NCBI RefSeq assembly: GCF_008704205.1
Contig: NZ_VXLC01000019.1
Coordinates: 62,001-126,000 of the forward strand
Origin: Nocardia colli
Lineage (GTDB): Bacteria; Actinomycetota; Actinomycetes; Mycobacteriales; Mycobacteriaceae
DNA: 64,000 nt
Direction of reading: 5' to 3'
Part shown: positions 24,381 through 33,262 of the stretch, piece by piece
Position numbering within the stretch: the stretch's first letter is position 1
How the letters are laid out: every line of letters begins with the position of its first letter
Notes under the pieces: generated by a model
What the model saw: the letters and a program-made list of their open reading frames with translations, nothing else
Databases searched by the model: none
What the model was told of the DNA's origin: nothing
Made by a program: the position numbers and the translations under genes

Positions 24381-24914
24381 TCAGACGTCCTGGACGAATG
24401 CGTCGAGGAGTTTGCGGTAGAGGTCGGTGAAGCGTTTGCGGGCGGCTTGTTGGTCGGGGGCTAGGCCCTCGGTGGATTCGGGGGCGTAGACGATCAGGTG
24501 GGCGTTCTCTTCGGCGGATTGGGGCATGAGGTCGATGATTTGGCTGCCCTGGTCGGTGATGGTGGGCATGCCGAAATCGACGGTGGCGAGGGCCCTGGTC
24601 TCGGTCAGGGCGGCGGCCAGCACCTCGGGCGGGATGTGACCGTTGACCCGCTTCGGCAGGTTCTCCGGATTCCGTTCCGCGGCAATAGCATCGGGCAGCT
24701 TCACCGCATGCCCGTCCCCGGACACCTCCAACTGCGGCCGCAGATCCACCCGCGTCTGCCATCCGTTCGGAATGGTGGTCAGCGTCAGCAACGCCATGGG
24801 CGAGGAAACCGGCCCGTGCGCAGCCGGCTGATCGGCCGGATCGGCGGTCGCGGTGCCCGCACCGACCGCGACCGCCAAAATAGCAACCAGCAGTGCCGCT
24901 TTCGTTCCTCGCAT
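24381..24914 (-). CDS. secreted protein of unknown function
   Basis: 177 residues from ATG 24914 (AGGAGAG about 8 bases upstream). A Sec signal peptide, RGTKAALLVAILAVAVGAGT, is likely cleaved around ATA-DP (residue 25). The mature part has ALLTLTTIPNGWQTRVDLRPQL, LPDAIAAERNPENLPKRVNG and FTDLYRKLLDAF near the end. No cysteines or lipobox. The position between the Esp pair and the metallopeptidase matches roughly that of Rv2576c in mycobacteria, but I cannot assign a family. Confidence 0.72.
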   Translation of the reverse strand: MRGTKAALLVAILAVAVGAGTATADPADQPAAHGPVSSPMALLTLTTIPNGWQTRVDLRPQLEVSGDGHAVKLPDAIAAERNPENLPKRVNGHIPPEVLAAALTETRALATVDFGMPTITDQGSQIIDLMPQSAEENAHLIVYAPESTEGLAPDQQAARKRFTDLYRKLLDAFVQDV

Positions 24915-25115
24915 CAATCCACTCTCCTGCTATCCGTGCCCACTGCGGCACCAGCGATTCGCCGAATCTCATGGCAGCGCGCCGAACCCGGGAACGGTTC
25001 GGCGCGCGGTCATGTCGATTATGGCGCGGTTCGATGACGACCGCGATGGTCGCCGCGGAACTGCGTCGCGCGATCCGGCGTAGCGTCGCCGATCAGCTCA
25101 GTGCGGCAGCGGCTT

Positions 25116-26039
25116 TCAGCGGCGCAGGGCGGGTGGGGCGTCCAGGTTCTGGGCGGAGTAGGTGTCACAGGCCTTGACCTGGCCGGTCTGGTAGCCGGTG
25201 AGGAACCACTTCTGTCGTTGTTCGGAGGAACCGTGGGTCCAGGCTTCCGGATTGACCCGGCCTTGGGACGCCTTCTGGATGCGGTCGTCGCCGACCGCGG
25301 AGGCGGCGGACAGGGCGTCGCGGATGTCGTTCTCGGACAACGGCTTCAGGAACGGTTGGCCGCCGCCGGGGGAGGGCGTCTTGTCGGCGAAGTGGGCCCA
25401 GATGCCGGCGTAGCAGTCTGCTTGCAGTTCGGTGCGCACGGCGCCGGACTCGGGACCGCGCGGATCACGTTGTGCGCGACCGATATCGCCGAGCAGGTTC
25501 TGGATGTGGTGGCCGATCTCGTGGGCGACCACGTATTCCTGGGCCAGCGGTCCACCGCTGGAACCGAATCGATCCACCAGCTCCTGGAAGAAGGTGACGT
25601 CGAAGTAGCCGGTTCGGTCGGGCGGGCAGTAGAACGGCCCGACGTCGCTGGTCGCGTTGCCGCACCCGGTGGAGATGGCGCCGGAGAACAACCGCACGCT
25701 GGGTTTGGCGTACTGGCGTCCGGTCTGCTTGTTGAATTCGCCCGACCAGACCGAGTTGAGGCTCTGTGTGGTGAGCGCCACCCGGCAGTCGGCGTACTTG
25801 TTGGCGTCCGCGCCGGTCTTGCAATGCGAGGGTGTGCCCTCCGCTGGTTGGGACTGCTGGTTCTCGGAGCCGGTGAGATCGCCGAGCAGGGAACCGGGGT
25901 CGCCGCCGAGCAGCAAGGCCAGCACCAGAACGATGAGTCCGCCCGCTCCGCCGCCCAACGCGATCTTTCCACCCCTGCCGGGACCGCCACCGGAACTGAC
26001 CGCATCCGGGTCGATCTGCATGCCCTCGTTGAAGGTCAT
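25116..26039 (-). CDS. membrane-anchored neutral zinc metallopeptidase (YpfJ family)
   Basis: 307 residues. A short Gly-rich cytosolic N-terminus, one membrane segment (LGGGAGGLIVLVLALLLGG), then the extracytoplasmic YpfJ domain: GCGNATSDVGPFYCPPDRTGYFD, the zinc motif VVAHEIGHHIQN, LQADCYAGIWAHF (third ligand region) and FLTGYQTGQVKACDTY. From memory it corresponds to mycobacterial Rv2575. The start ATG 26039 aligns with family N-termini (MTFNEGM); the frame is open a further 42 codons. It is divergent from aspS, with 161 bases shared for promoters. Substrate unknown. Confidence 0.88.
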   Translation of the reverse strand: MTFNEGMQIDPDAVSSGGGPGRGGKIALGGGAGGLIVLVLALLLGGDPGSLLGDLTGSENQQSQPAEGTPSHCKTGADANKYADCRVALTTQSLNSVWSGEFNKQTGRQYAKPSVRLFSGAISTGCGNATSDVGPFYCPPDRTGYFDVTFFQELVDRFGSSGGPLAQEYVVAHEIGHHIQNLLGDIGRAQRDPRGPESGAVRTELQADCYAGIWAHFADKTPSPGGGQPFLKPLSENDIRDALSAASAVGDDRIQKASQGRVNPEAWTHGSSEQRQKWFLTGYQTGQVKACDTYSAQNLDAPPALRR

Positions 26040-26200
26040 CGTCGTCGCTTTCTGATTGTCGCTACGGCTCGGACATACCCCGCCGATACAGCTTCGCACG
26101 GGTGTGGCGACATCGGTTTCCACTCGGCGGATGTGTCTCACTACGATGGGACCGCACCTGGTCATATCGCGCCGGTGCCGGAGTCGTCGAAAGGAACCTT

Positions 26201-28006
26201 GTGCTGCGCACCCACTTGGCTGGTTCGCTGCGAAGCGAGCATGCCGGTCAGACCGTGACCCTCACCGGATGGGTGGCCAGGCGGCGTGACCACGGTGGCG
26301 TGATCTTCATCGATCTGCGCGACGCGTCGGGAGTGTCGCAGGCGGTGTTCCGCGAGGGCGAGCCGGCCGAGCAGGCGCACCGGCTGCGCGCGGAGTACTG
26401 CGTGCGGGTGACCGGCGTGGTGGAGCTGCGACCGGACGGCAACGAAAACCCGGATCTGCCGACCGGCACCATCGAGGTGAACGTCACCGAGCTCGAGGTG
26501 CTGAACGAGAGCGCGCCGCTGCCGTTCCAGCTGGACGAGCAGCCCGGCGAAGAGGCCCGGCTGAAGTATCGCTATCTGGATCTGCGCCGCGAAGGCCCGG
26601 CGCACGCGATCCGGCTGCGCTCCAAGGCGAACGCCGCGGCCCGCGAGGTGCTGGCGAACCACGAGTTCGTCGAGGTGGAGACGCCGACGCTGACCCGCTC
26701 GACCCCGGAGGGCGCCCGCGACTTCCTGGTGCCCGCCCGCTTGCAGCCCGGCAGCTTCTATGCGCTGCCGCAGAGCCCGCAGCTGTTCAAGCAGCTGCTG
26801 ATGGTCGGCGGCATCGAGCGCTACTACCAGATCGCGCGCTGCTACCGCGACGAGGACTTCCGCGCCGACCGTCAGCCGGAGTTCACCCAGCTCGACATCG
26901 AGATGAGCTTCGTCCGCCAGGACGACGTGATCCTGCTCGCGGAGCAGATCCTGACCGGGCTGTGGAAGCTGATCGGCTACGACATCCCGACCCCGATTCC
27001 GCACATGACCTACGCGGAAGCCATGCGCCGCTTCGGTTCCGACAAGCCGGACCTGCGCTTCGGCATCGAGATCACCGAGTGCGCGGAGTACTTCAAGGAC
27101 ACCCCGTTCCGGGTGTTCCAGGCCGAGTACGTCGGCGCGGTCGTCATGCCGGGTGGCGCGAGCCAGCCGCGCCGGCAGCTCGACGCCTGGCAGGAGTGGG
27201 CCAAGCAGCGCGGCGCCAAGGGTCTGGCCTACGTGCTGATCCAGGAGGACGGCACGCTCGGCGGCCCGGTCGCCAAGAACCTGACCGACGCCGAGCGCGA
27301 CGGGCTGGCCAAGCACGTCGGCGCGGTGCCGGGCGACTGCGTGTTCTTCGCGGCCGGTCCGGCGAAGGCGCAGCGCGGGCTGCTCGGCGCCGCGCGCGCC
27401 GAGATCGCCCGCAAGGTCGGCTTGATCGACGAGAACGCTTGGTCGTTCGTGTGGATCGTGGACGCGCCGATGTTCGAGCCTGCCGCCGAGGCGACCGCGA
27501 GCGGCGATGTGGCGCTTGGTCATTCGGCGTGGACGGCGGTGCACCACGCGTTCACCTCGCCGAAGCCGGAGTCGGTCGACACGTTCGACACCGACCCGGG
27601 TTCCGCGCTCGCCTACGCCTACGACATCGTCTGCAACGGCAACGAGATCGGCGGCGGCAGCATCCGTATCCACCGCCGCGATGTGCAGGAACGCGTGTTC
27701 AAGGTGATGGGGATCAGCCAGGAGGAGGCGCAGGAGAAGTTCGGATTCCTGTTGGACGCCTTCGCTTTCGGCGCACCGCCGCACGGCGGCATCGCGTTCG
27801 GCTGGGACCGGATCGTCGCGCTGCTGGCCGGGCTGGACTCGATCCGCGAGGTGATCGCGTTCCCGAAGACCGGCGGCGGCGTCGACCCGCTGACCGACGC
27901 GCCCGCACCGATCACCGAGCAGCAGCGCAAGGAAGCCGGCCTGTACCCGAAGCCCGCGTCGAAGGACGACAAGGGTGACAAGGGCGAGGCGAAGCCGGCC
28001 GAATAG
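26201..28006 (+). CDS. aspS: aspartyl-tRNA synthetase (probably non-discriminating)
   Basis: Class II synthetase, 601 residues. Anticodon OB domain (TLTGWVARRRDHGGVIFIDL), motif 2 (QIARCYRDEDFRADRQPEF), bacterial insertion domain, motif 3 (GGIAFGWDRIVALLAGLDSIR). The GTG at 26201 has AAAGGA 5 bases upstream; the open frame extends beyond it without support. His31 in RRRDHGG and the Gly in ELRPDGN match the signature of non-discriminating bacterial enzymes, which also charge tRNA-Asn for GatCAB amidation. The Lys/Asp-rich tail (SKDDKGDKGEAKPAE) is an added disordered extension. Confidence 0.95.
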   Translation: MLRTHLAGSLRSEHAGQTVTLTGWVARRRDHGGVIFIDLRDASGVSQAVFREGEPAEQAHRLRAEYCVRVTGVVELRPDGNENPDLPTGTIEVNVTELEVLNESAPLPFQLDEQPGEEARLKYRYLDLRREGPAHAIRLRSKANAAAREVLANHEFVEVETPTLTRSTPEGARDFLVPARLQPGSFYALPQSPQLFKQLLMVGGIERYYQIARCYRDEDFRADRQPEFTQLDIEMSFVRQDDVILLAEQILTGLWKLIGYDIPTPIPHMTYAEAMRRFGSDKPDLRFGIEITECAEYFKDTPFRVFQAEYVGAVVMPGGASQPRRQLDAWQEWAKQRGAKGLAYVLIQEDGTLGGPVAKNLTDAERDGLAKHVGAVPGDCVFFAAGPAKAQRGLLGAARAEIARKVGLIDENAWSFVWIVDAPMFEPAAEATASGDVALGHSAWTAVHHAFTSPKPESVDTFDTDPGSALAYAYDIVCNGNEIGGGSIRIHRRDVQERVFKVMGISQEEAQEKFGFLLDAFAFGAPPHGGIAFGWDRIVALLAGLDSIREVIAFPKTGGGVDPLTDAPAPITEQQRKEAGLYPKPASKDDKGDKGEAKPAE

Positions 28007-28081
28007 CCGGACGAACGGTACCTTTCGGACAGTTCCGATCCGTCGACCCGCGCCGGGCGGCACTGACCACAAGGGGATCCG

Positions 28082-29050
28082 TTGCTGCATCTGCGCATGA
28101 TCAGCCCGCCGGACACGACCGGCGCGGTGCTGGCCGTGCTCGCCGCGAACCCAGGGGCCACGCATGTGACCCTGGCTCGCGGCGTCGCGCTGGCGCCCGC
28201 CGGCGATCTGATCCAGGCCGACGTCGCGCGCGAGGCGGCCAACGAGGTGCTGGAGCAGTTGACCGCGCTCGGCATCTGCAAGACCGGCGGCATCACGCTC
28301 GGACCGGTGGAGACGGTGCTGTCCGAGGCGGGGGATCGGGCGGTCGAGGCGGCGCCCGGCGATCCGACCGACGCGGTGGTGTGGGACGAACTGCTCGCGC
28401 AGGTGCACGAGGAGTCGACGCTCAATTCGACCTTCCTGGCGTTCCTCGCGATCGCCTGTCTACTGGCCGCGATCGGTGTTGCCACCGATTCGCCGGTGAC
28501 CATCGTCGGCGCGATGGTCGTCGGGCCGGAGTTCGGACCGCTGGCCGCGTTCGCGGTCGGGTTGGTGCGCCGGGACTTTCGGCTCGCGCGGCGGTCGGCG
28601 ATCGCGCTGGCCGTCGGGTTCCCGGTGGCGATGCTGGTCACGCTGGCGGCGACGCTGGTGTGGGAGCAGCTCGGCTGGATCACGCTGAACGGGGTGGAGA
28701 GCGTCAAGAACGTCGACTTCATCTATGAGGTCGGGCCGTTCTCGCTGGTCGTCGCGCTGCTGGCGGGCGCGGCGGGCATGCTCTCGCTGGTCACGGCGAA
28801 GTCGGCGGCGCTGATCGGGGTTTTCATCTCGGTGACGACCGTGCCCGCGGCCGGATTCGCCGTTGTCGCGGCCACTTTGGGGCAGTGGCATATCGCGTTC
28901 ATGTCCGCGGGTCAGCTCGCGGTGAACCTGGCCGGGATCATCGTGGCCGGGGTGATCGTGCTCGAACTCCGGCCTCGCGCAGGCAGCGAGGCCGGGCCGG
29001 TGGCGCGGTTCAAGCGGTGGGTCGGAATGCGTTCGCTCGCGGACGAATAG
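28082..29050 (+). CDS. DUF389 membrane protein
   Basis: 322 residues, TIGR00341/DUF389 type. A cytosolic N-terminus (LHLRMISPPDTTGAVLAVL) precedes about six membrane segments, with TIVGAMVVGPEFGPLAAFAVGLVR, SAIALAVGFPVAMLVTLAA and GMLSLVTAKSAALIGVFISVTTVPA as the family hallmarks. Function is unproven (putative transporter). The start is TTG 28082 with AAGGGGAT 5-6 bases upstream, 75 bases behind aspS. It converges on the Pro-rich membrane gene with 6 bases between stops. Confidence 0.88.
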   Translation: MLHLRMISPPDTTGAVLAVLAANPGATHVTLARGVALAPAGDLIQADVAREAANEVLEQLTALGICKTGGITLGPVETVLSEAGDRAVEAAPGDPTDAVVWDELLAQVHEESTLNSTFLAFLAIACLLAAIGVATDSPVTIVGAMVVGPEFGPLAAFAVGLVRRDFRLARRSAIALAVGFPVAMLVTLAATLVWEQLGWITLNGVESVKNVDFIYEVGPFSLVVALLAGAAGMLSLVTAKSAALIGVFISVTTVPAAGFAVVAATLGQWHIAFMSAGQLAVNLAGIIVAGVIVLELRPRAGSEAGPVARFKRWVGMRSLADE

Positions 29051-29056
29051 GACACA

Positions 29057-30343
29057 TCAGATCTGCGAGACCGGTCCTCCGGTCAGGGTGCGGTAGGCGT
29101 AGGTGACCGCCATGACCGCGACCGGTCCGGCGACCAGCAGTCCGAGTCCGCACAGCAGAGCTCCGACAAAAGTGACGAAAAGGACAGCGAGCGCGAGCAA
29201 CAGGACCGGCCACACGTTCGTGACCACCAGGGTTGCACTGGATTTCAGCGCCTCGAACGGACCCTCGTTCTGATCGACGACGAAGTGCAGCGCGAACATG
29301 CACAGGATGCCGATGACCAGTCCGGGCAGGATGCAGACCGCCGACCCGAGGAAGGTCAGGACGAACGCCAGCAGCGCGGTGATCAGCACATTGCCCGCGT
29401 TCACGAACCGGAAGTACGAGCCGAAATGCGGTTTGTTGCCGTCGGTTTCGTACAGTGCGCCGCGCACCATCGCGGCCTGTAGCAACCAGACAGCAGCCAG
29501 TACGGCGAGGAAGATCAGCAGCAGCGGGAGCATCGTCGTCGGGTCGGTGAGTTGCACGACGAGCACGAAGCCGAGGTAGATGACCAGGCCGGCGGCGATC
29601 ACGCCCATCCATGGTCCGGGGTTGCGGCGGAACTTTTCCCAGCCGTAGCTGAGCGCTTGACCGACATCGAGGGTGCCGGGGGCGGTGGCGGCTTGCTGGT
29701 AGCCGTAGGTCGGTTGCCCAGGTTCGGTGTATTGCGGCGGTACCGAACCGTACGGCATGTTTCCTTGTGGCGGCATCGATCCCGGCGGCATGTTGCCTTG
29801 CGGCATACCGCCGGGTGTGGCCGGACCTGTTCCTGGCGGACCGTAACTGGGCGGAGTCGAGTAACCGGGTTGGGCGGCAGTGCCGGGCTGGTTGGAGTAC
29901 CCGGGTTGGGGTGCGTATTCGGACTGCGCTGAGCCGGGTTGCGGCGAGTACCCGGGCTGGGCCGCGGCACCGGGCTGTGGCGAGTACCCGGGCTGGGCTG
30001 CGGTACCGGGCTGTGGCGAGTGCCCGGGCTGGGCCGCAGTACCAGGCTGCGGCGAATACCCTGGCTGCGCCGCGTAACCCGGCTGCGCCGATTGCTGCGA
30101 GGGTGCTACCGGCGGCGGTGGCTCGACCGGCTCGTTGCCGTACTGTGCCGCGCCCGGGCCCTCGAACTGCGGGTATCCGGCCGAACCGGCCATCTCGTGC
30201 CGACCCGGTCCGGTGCCGGGGTCCGGTGCTTGTGGAGTGTGACTCTCGTGCTGGCCTGGCCGCGCCGGGTGCTGTTCGTCGTCTCCGGGGGCGGGAGCGT
30301 TGCCAGCTGATTCGGTGGGCGGGGGAGGCGGTGTGCCGGTCAT
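29057..30343 (-). CDS. proline/glutamine/glycine-rich multi-TM membrane protein (Rv2560-like)
   Basis: 428 residues from ATG 30343 (GGAAAGG 8 bases upstream). Residues about 1-200 are disordered and contain about seven imperfect copies of a GYSPQPGTAAQP unit. From about 205 on there is a membrane domain with LDVGQALSYGWEKFRRNPGPW, LGFVLVVQLTDPTT, ILPGLVIGILCMFALHFVVDQNEGP and VAGPVAVMAVTYAYRTL. That half resembles DUF975/integral-membrane stress proteins; position and composition resemble M. tuberculosis Rv2560. Probable membrane-envelope role; no enzyme motif seen. Confidence 0.82.
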   Translation of the reverse strand: MTGTPPPPPTESAGNAPAPGDDEQHPARPGQHESHTPQAPDPGTGPGRHEMAGSAGYPQFEGPGAAQYGNEPVEPPPPVAPSQQSAQPGYAAQPGYSPQPGTAAQPGHSPQPGTAAQPGYSPQPGAAAQPGYSPQPGSAQSEYAPQPGYSNQPGTAAQPGYSTPPSYGPPGTGPATPGGMPQGNMPPGSMPPQGNMPYGSVPPQYTEPGQPTYGYQQAATAPGTLDVGQALSYGWEKFRRNPGPWMGVIAAGLVIYLGFVLVVQLTDPTTMLPLLLIFLAVLAAVWLLQAAMVRGALYETDGNKPHFGSYFRFVNAGNVLITALLAFVLTFLGSAVCILPGLVIGILCMFALHFVVDQNEGPFEALKSSATLVVTNVWPVLLLALAVLFVTFVGALLCGLGLLVAGPVAVMAVTYAYRTLTGGPVSQI

Positions 30344-30534
30344 GCCATAGACCTTTCCACTCAACTGGTTTGCGGTGTGGCGCAGAGCAGTTGACGATGA
30401 GAAAACCTGACGGGTGCAATCGTGTCAAGCAACGGCCGCCCGTCCCGTAACCTCGAGGGAGACACGCCGAACGACGCGGAAAGGTTGTGTATCCGCTCGC
30501 TAGAAGTGACCTGATGCGAGTAACTTGAAGGGCG

Positions 30535-31704
30535 ATGACCGCACTATTGGCCGAACGCGCCGCCGAAGTCGTGTCCGCAGCGCAACAGTTGCTCACAAAG
30601 CGAATGGGTGCTCCGGTAAAGCTGAGCGATCCGATCGAACTCAGCGGTAGTGGTAGAACGACGGTTCTCCGTGTGCGTGTTGCGGAAAACGCCTTCTCGT
30701 TGCCGCGGACCTTGATCGTGAAACAAGTTCGCGGACACTCACATGACCGCACCACGGGCGGTCTCGCACCCGGAGTCGCCAGCATCGACTCCGCGTTCCT
30801 TCGTGAAGCGGTGTCCTATCAGTTCACCACCGCCTTGAGCCGCGAACAGCGGCCCGGTGCGTATCTGATCGCACACAGCCTGCCCGAGCGTTTGCTGATC
30901 CTCAGCGACCTCGGCGAGAACTCGCTGCTCACCCAGATGTTGCAGTCCGGCGCCGAGCCGGCCACCCGCAACGGGATGATGGCGTTCGCGCAGGCGCTCG
31001 GCCGGATGCATGCCGCGACGGTCGGCCGCGAGGCGGATTTCGTTGCGCTGCTGCGTCGGGTCGACGTGGTGCATCGGGTGGACGGCATCGCTCAGCAGGC
31101 CGAATCCGCGATCGCCGAGGTGCCCGGACTGTTGCAGCGCGAGCTCGGCATCGAGGTGCCCGGCGAGATCGCCGAACGGATCGTGCGCGGTAACCGGCTG
31201 TTCTCTGCCGGACGGTTCCGGGCGTTCAGTCCGTCGGATCTGTGCCCCGACAACGTCATTCTCAACGAGGAAGGCGCGCGGTTCCTCGACTACGAGTGGG
31301 GTGGGTTCCGCGACGCCACCCTGGACATCGCCTATGCGCTGGTGTCGTTCCCCGGGTGCCTGTGCGACTTCGAGCTGTCCCGGGAACGGGCCAGGCAGAT
31401 GGTCGAGGCGTGGCGCTCCGAGGTCGTGGGCGTGTGGCCGGCGCTGGCCGACGACGAGGTGATGTCCGAGCGGATCCTCGAGGCCCGGCTGATCTGGGTC
31501 TGGTTGTCCACCTACTGGTTCCTGCCCGCGGACCACGCACGCATCGCCGCGGCGCGCGAGCACGGGTTGTCGGTGCCTCGGTCGGAGGCGCTGATCAATC
31601 GGTGGGCGGCGTTGGCCGAGGATGCTCGGTGCACCGGCGACGACATCGTCGGAGACTTTGCCGAGGATGTGTCGGCGATGCTGGAAGAGCGCTGGTCGGA
31701 ATAG
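30535..31704 (+). CDS. aminoglycoside-phosphotransferase-fold kinase
   Basis: 389 residues with the APH/choline-kinase fold: nucleotide loop ELSGSGRTTVLRVRV, Lys in TLIVKQV, LGRMHAAT, catalytic loop SPSDLCPDNVILNEEG (Asp and Asn present; the usual first His is Ser) and metal motif FLDYEWGGFRDATLDIAY (DYE in place of DFE/DWE). Substrate is not deducible; such orphan kinases act on sugars, choline-like compounds or antibiotics. Start ATG 30535. It stands alone. A hairpin with GAATTC arms immediately follows the stop and a family B repeat lies 170 bases downstream. Confidence 0.82.
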   Translation: MTALLAERAAEVVSAAQQLLTKRMGAPVKLSDPIELSGSGRTTVLRVRVAENAFSLPRTLIVKQVRGHSHDRTTGGLAPGVASIDSAFLREAVSYQFTTALSREQRPGAYLIAHSLPERLLILSDLGENSLLTQMLQSGAEPATRNGMMAFAQALGRMHAATVGREADFVALLRRVDVVHRVDGIAQQAESAIAEVPGLLQRELGIEVPGEIAERIVRGNRLFSAGRFRAFSPSDLCPDNVILNEEGARFLDYEWGGFRDATLDIAYALVSFPGCLCDFELSRERARQMVEAWRSEVVGVWPALADDEVMSERILEARLIWVWLSTYWFLPADHARIAAAREHGLSVPRSEALINRWAALAEDARCTGDDIVGDFAEDVSAMLEERWSE

Positions 31705-31871
31705 AATTCGCCGGTCGGCGGAATTCGTTCGCTTGATGTTGCCTGAAAGTTTTTGTCTGCTGCTGTGTTTGCGGTGGGTGGATAATGCAGAGGCGTGTTT
31801 TCAGGTGGGCTGAAGGTATTTCAGTTCGGCTGACAGTTCCGCTGGTGGTTATGCGTTCAACTAGGTTGCTG

Positions 31872-31943
31872 CCGCACATCTTTTGATTCCCCGCACACCG
31901 GCTTGCCGCGCTGACACGCGTGCGTTTGTCAGAAGGTGTGCGG
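31872..31943. repeat. family B hairpin
   Basis: CCGCACATCTTTTGATT on the left pairs with GTCAGAAGGTGTGCGG on the right; the interior holds CCCCGCACACCGG. Same family as 24132-24207. It lies in the gap 31705-32048, whose first 150 bases are noticeably AT-rich and otherwise empty. Confidence 0.75.
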
Positions 31944-32048
31944 GTGCGCCGGAAAATCATCGGGACCCTGAAATCGGGGGCAGTGGTCGGCGGCGGTCAC
32001 CAGTACGCTGGAGGGTTCAGACCACGGGGTTGGAGAGGGGTGGTCACG

Positions 32049-32384
32049 ATGAGTGTTGTGCTATCGGTAGTCATCGCGGTCGTTGTCGTCGCTGCGGTGC
32101 TGGCGGCGTTCGTCCTACATCGACGGTCGCTTCGTAAGGATGTCGACCGGATGACTCGTGCTCGGCAGTCCGGCGGCGTGCTGACCGCGCAGATCAGCAG
32201 TCCGCGAAGCCGCAAGAAGCGCCGCTCGAGCGAAAACGGCGGCTGGGCCTTGGGCAGCATCGGGATAATCGGTGGCGGTGGCGATAGCGGCCATGGCCAT
32301 GGAGGTCATGGTCACGGCGGCAGCTGCGGCGGTGGCGGTGGTTGCGGCGGTGGAGGTGGAGGCTGCGGGGGTGGCGGGTCGTAA
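32049..32384 (+). CDS. single-pass membrane protein with Gly/His/Cys-rich tail
   Basis: 111 residues: MSVVLSVVIAVVVVAAVLAAFVLHRR is a membrane anchor or uncleaved signal. A basic linker follows (SRKKRRSSENGGW), and the last ~40 residues are almost only Gly with HGHGGHGHGG and regularly spaced Cys (CGGGGG, CGGGGGG). A metal-binding or glue-like tail is suggested by composition only. GGAGAGGGG lies about 10 bases before ATG 32049. It is a single gene before an 870-base repeat-rich gap. Confidence 0.62.
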   Translation: MSVVLSVVIAVVVVAAVLAAFVLHRRSLRKDVDRMTRARQSGGVLTAQISSPRSRKKRRSSENGGWALGSIGIIGGGGDSGHGHGGHGHGGSCGGGGGCGGGGGGCGGGGS

Positions 32385-32435
32385 CCGCCCCGTCGGTTCA
32401 CGCGGGCCTGGCGTGGGTAAGAGTGCCCGGCCCGC

Positions 32436-32570
32436 GTGAACGTTGTCCGTTGGTTGACGCAGGCATCGTCGGAGTGCCCGCTCGTTGTGAACGCTGTCCG
32501 TTGGCCGACGCGGGCTTGGTCGTATTGCCTGCTCTTCTGTGAACGCTGAGTCCGTTGACCGGTGCAGGCG
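32436..32570. repeat. three degenerate short repeats
   Basis: GTGAACG(T/C)TGTCCGTTGG(T/C)(T/C)GACGC(A/G)GGC occurs twice, and a third copy reads GTGAACGCTGAGTCCGTTGACCGGTGCAGGC, at roughly 50-60-base steps, just after the Gly-rich gene. No coding evidence in 32385-32860. Confidence 0.55.
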
Positions 32571-32864
32571 AGGCGTCGCCGATGTCGGCGCGCTCCGGCG
32601 CCGCTGCACCGAGTTTCTTGGCCGCGGCGTCGATGCGGCGGTCTCCCCGGGTCTCGCTCGACCCGGCGGCCGCGCGTCTCTTGAATGCTTCGTCGGTTTG
32701 TGTTGCCTCGAGGTACCGGGCTAGACCGGTGTCCCGGCTCTTCTGGACGCCGGAGGCGTTCGTTGATGGCAAGCGTGACTCGACGGTGTCGGGTGTGACT
32801 CGGGGGTGCCGGCCCACTCGAACGCCGCCCGCCAGCTCACCGGTGTCGGGCCGCGCTCGAGCTG

Positions 32865-33262
32865 CCTCGGCGAGGTTGAATATCGCGTCAGTTCCATAGG
32901 GCGGAGCGCGGTTTGAGACGCGCGGCCTGATTGAACGTGTTGTCAGCTCACGGGCGTCGCGTGTGGATTGTTGCGGCCTGGCGCTTGCGAATGTTTCGTT
33001 GGTTCATCGGGTCGGGTTGCGTCGGCCAGGTTGAGTGTCGTGTCAGTTCCGTAAGGCGGAGCGTGGTTTGAGGTGCGGAGCCCGGTGGACGTGTTGTTGG
33101 TTCGTGGGCGTCGCATGTCGCTTGTGGCGGGCTGGCTCCTGCGATGTTTCGTCGGGTCGGGCGTAGGCCGGGGTGTTTCGGTGAGGCTGTGTCGCTTCAG
33201 TTCTCCAGGGCGGAGCGCGATTTGAGGCGGGCGTCCGGTCGAACGTGTTGTCAGCTCACGGG
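32865..33262. repeat. tandem ~155-base repeat touching the 3' end of the phoD-like gene
   Basis: GGCGGAGCG after a TCAGTT(C)C block recurs at 32900, 33055 and 33209 (155 and 154 bases apart), with matching GAACGTGTTGTCAGCTCACGGG segments. The last copy runs into the stop codon of the minus-strand phosphatase gene, so the array looks like serial duplication of that gene's 3' end. Confidence 0.75.
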
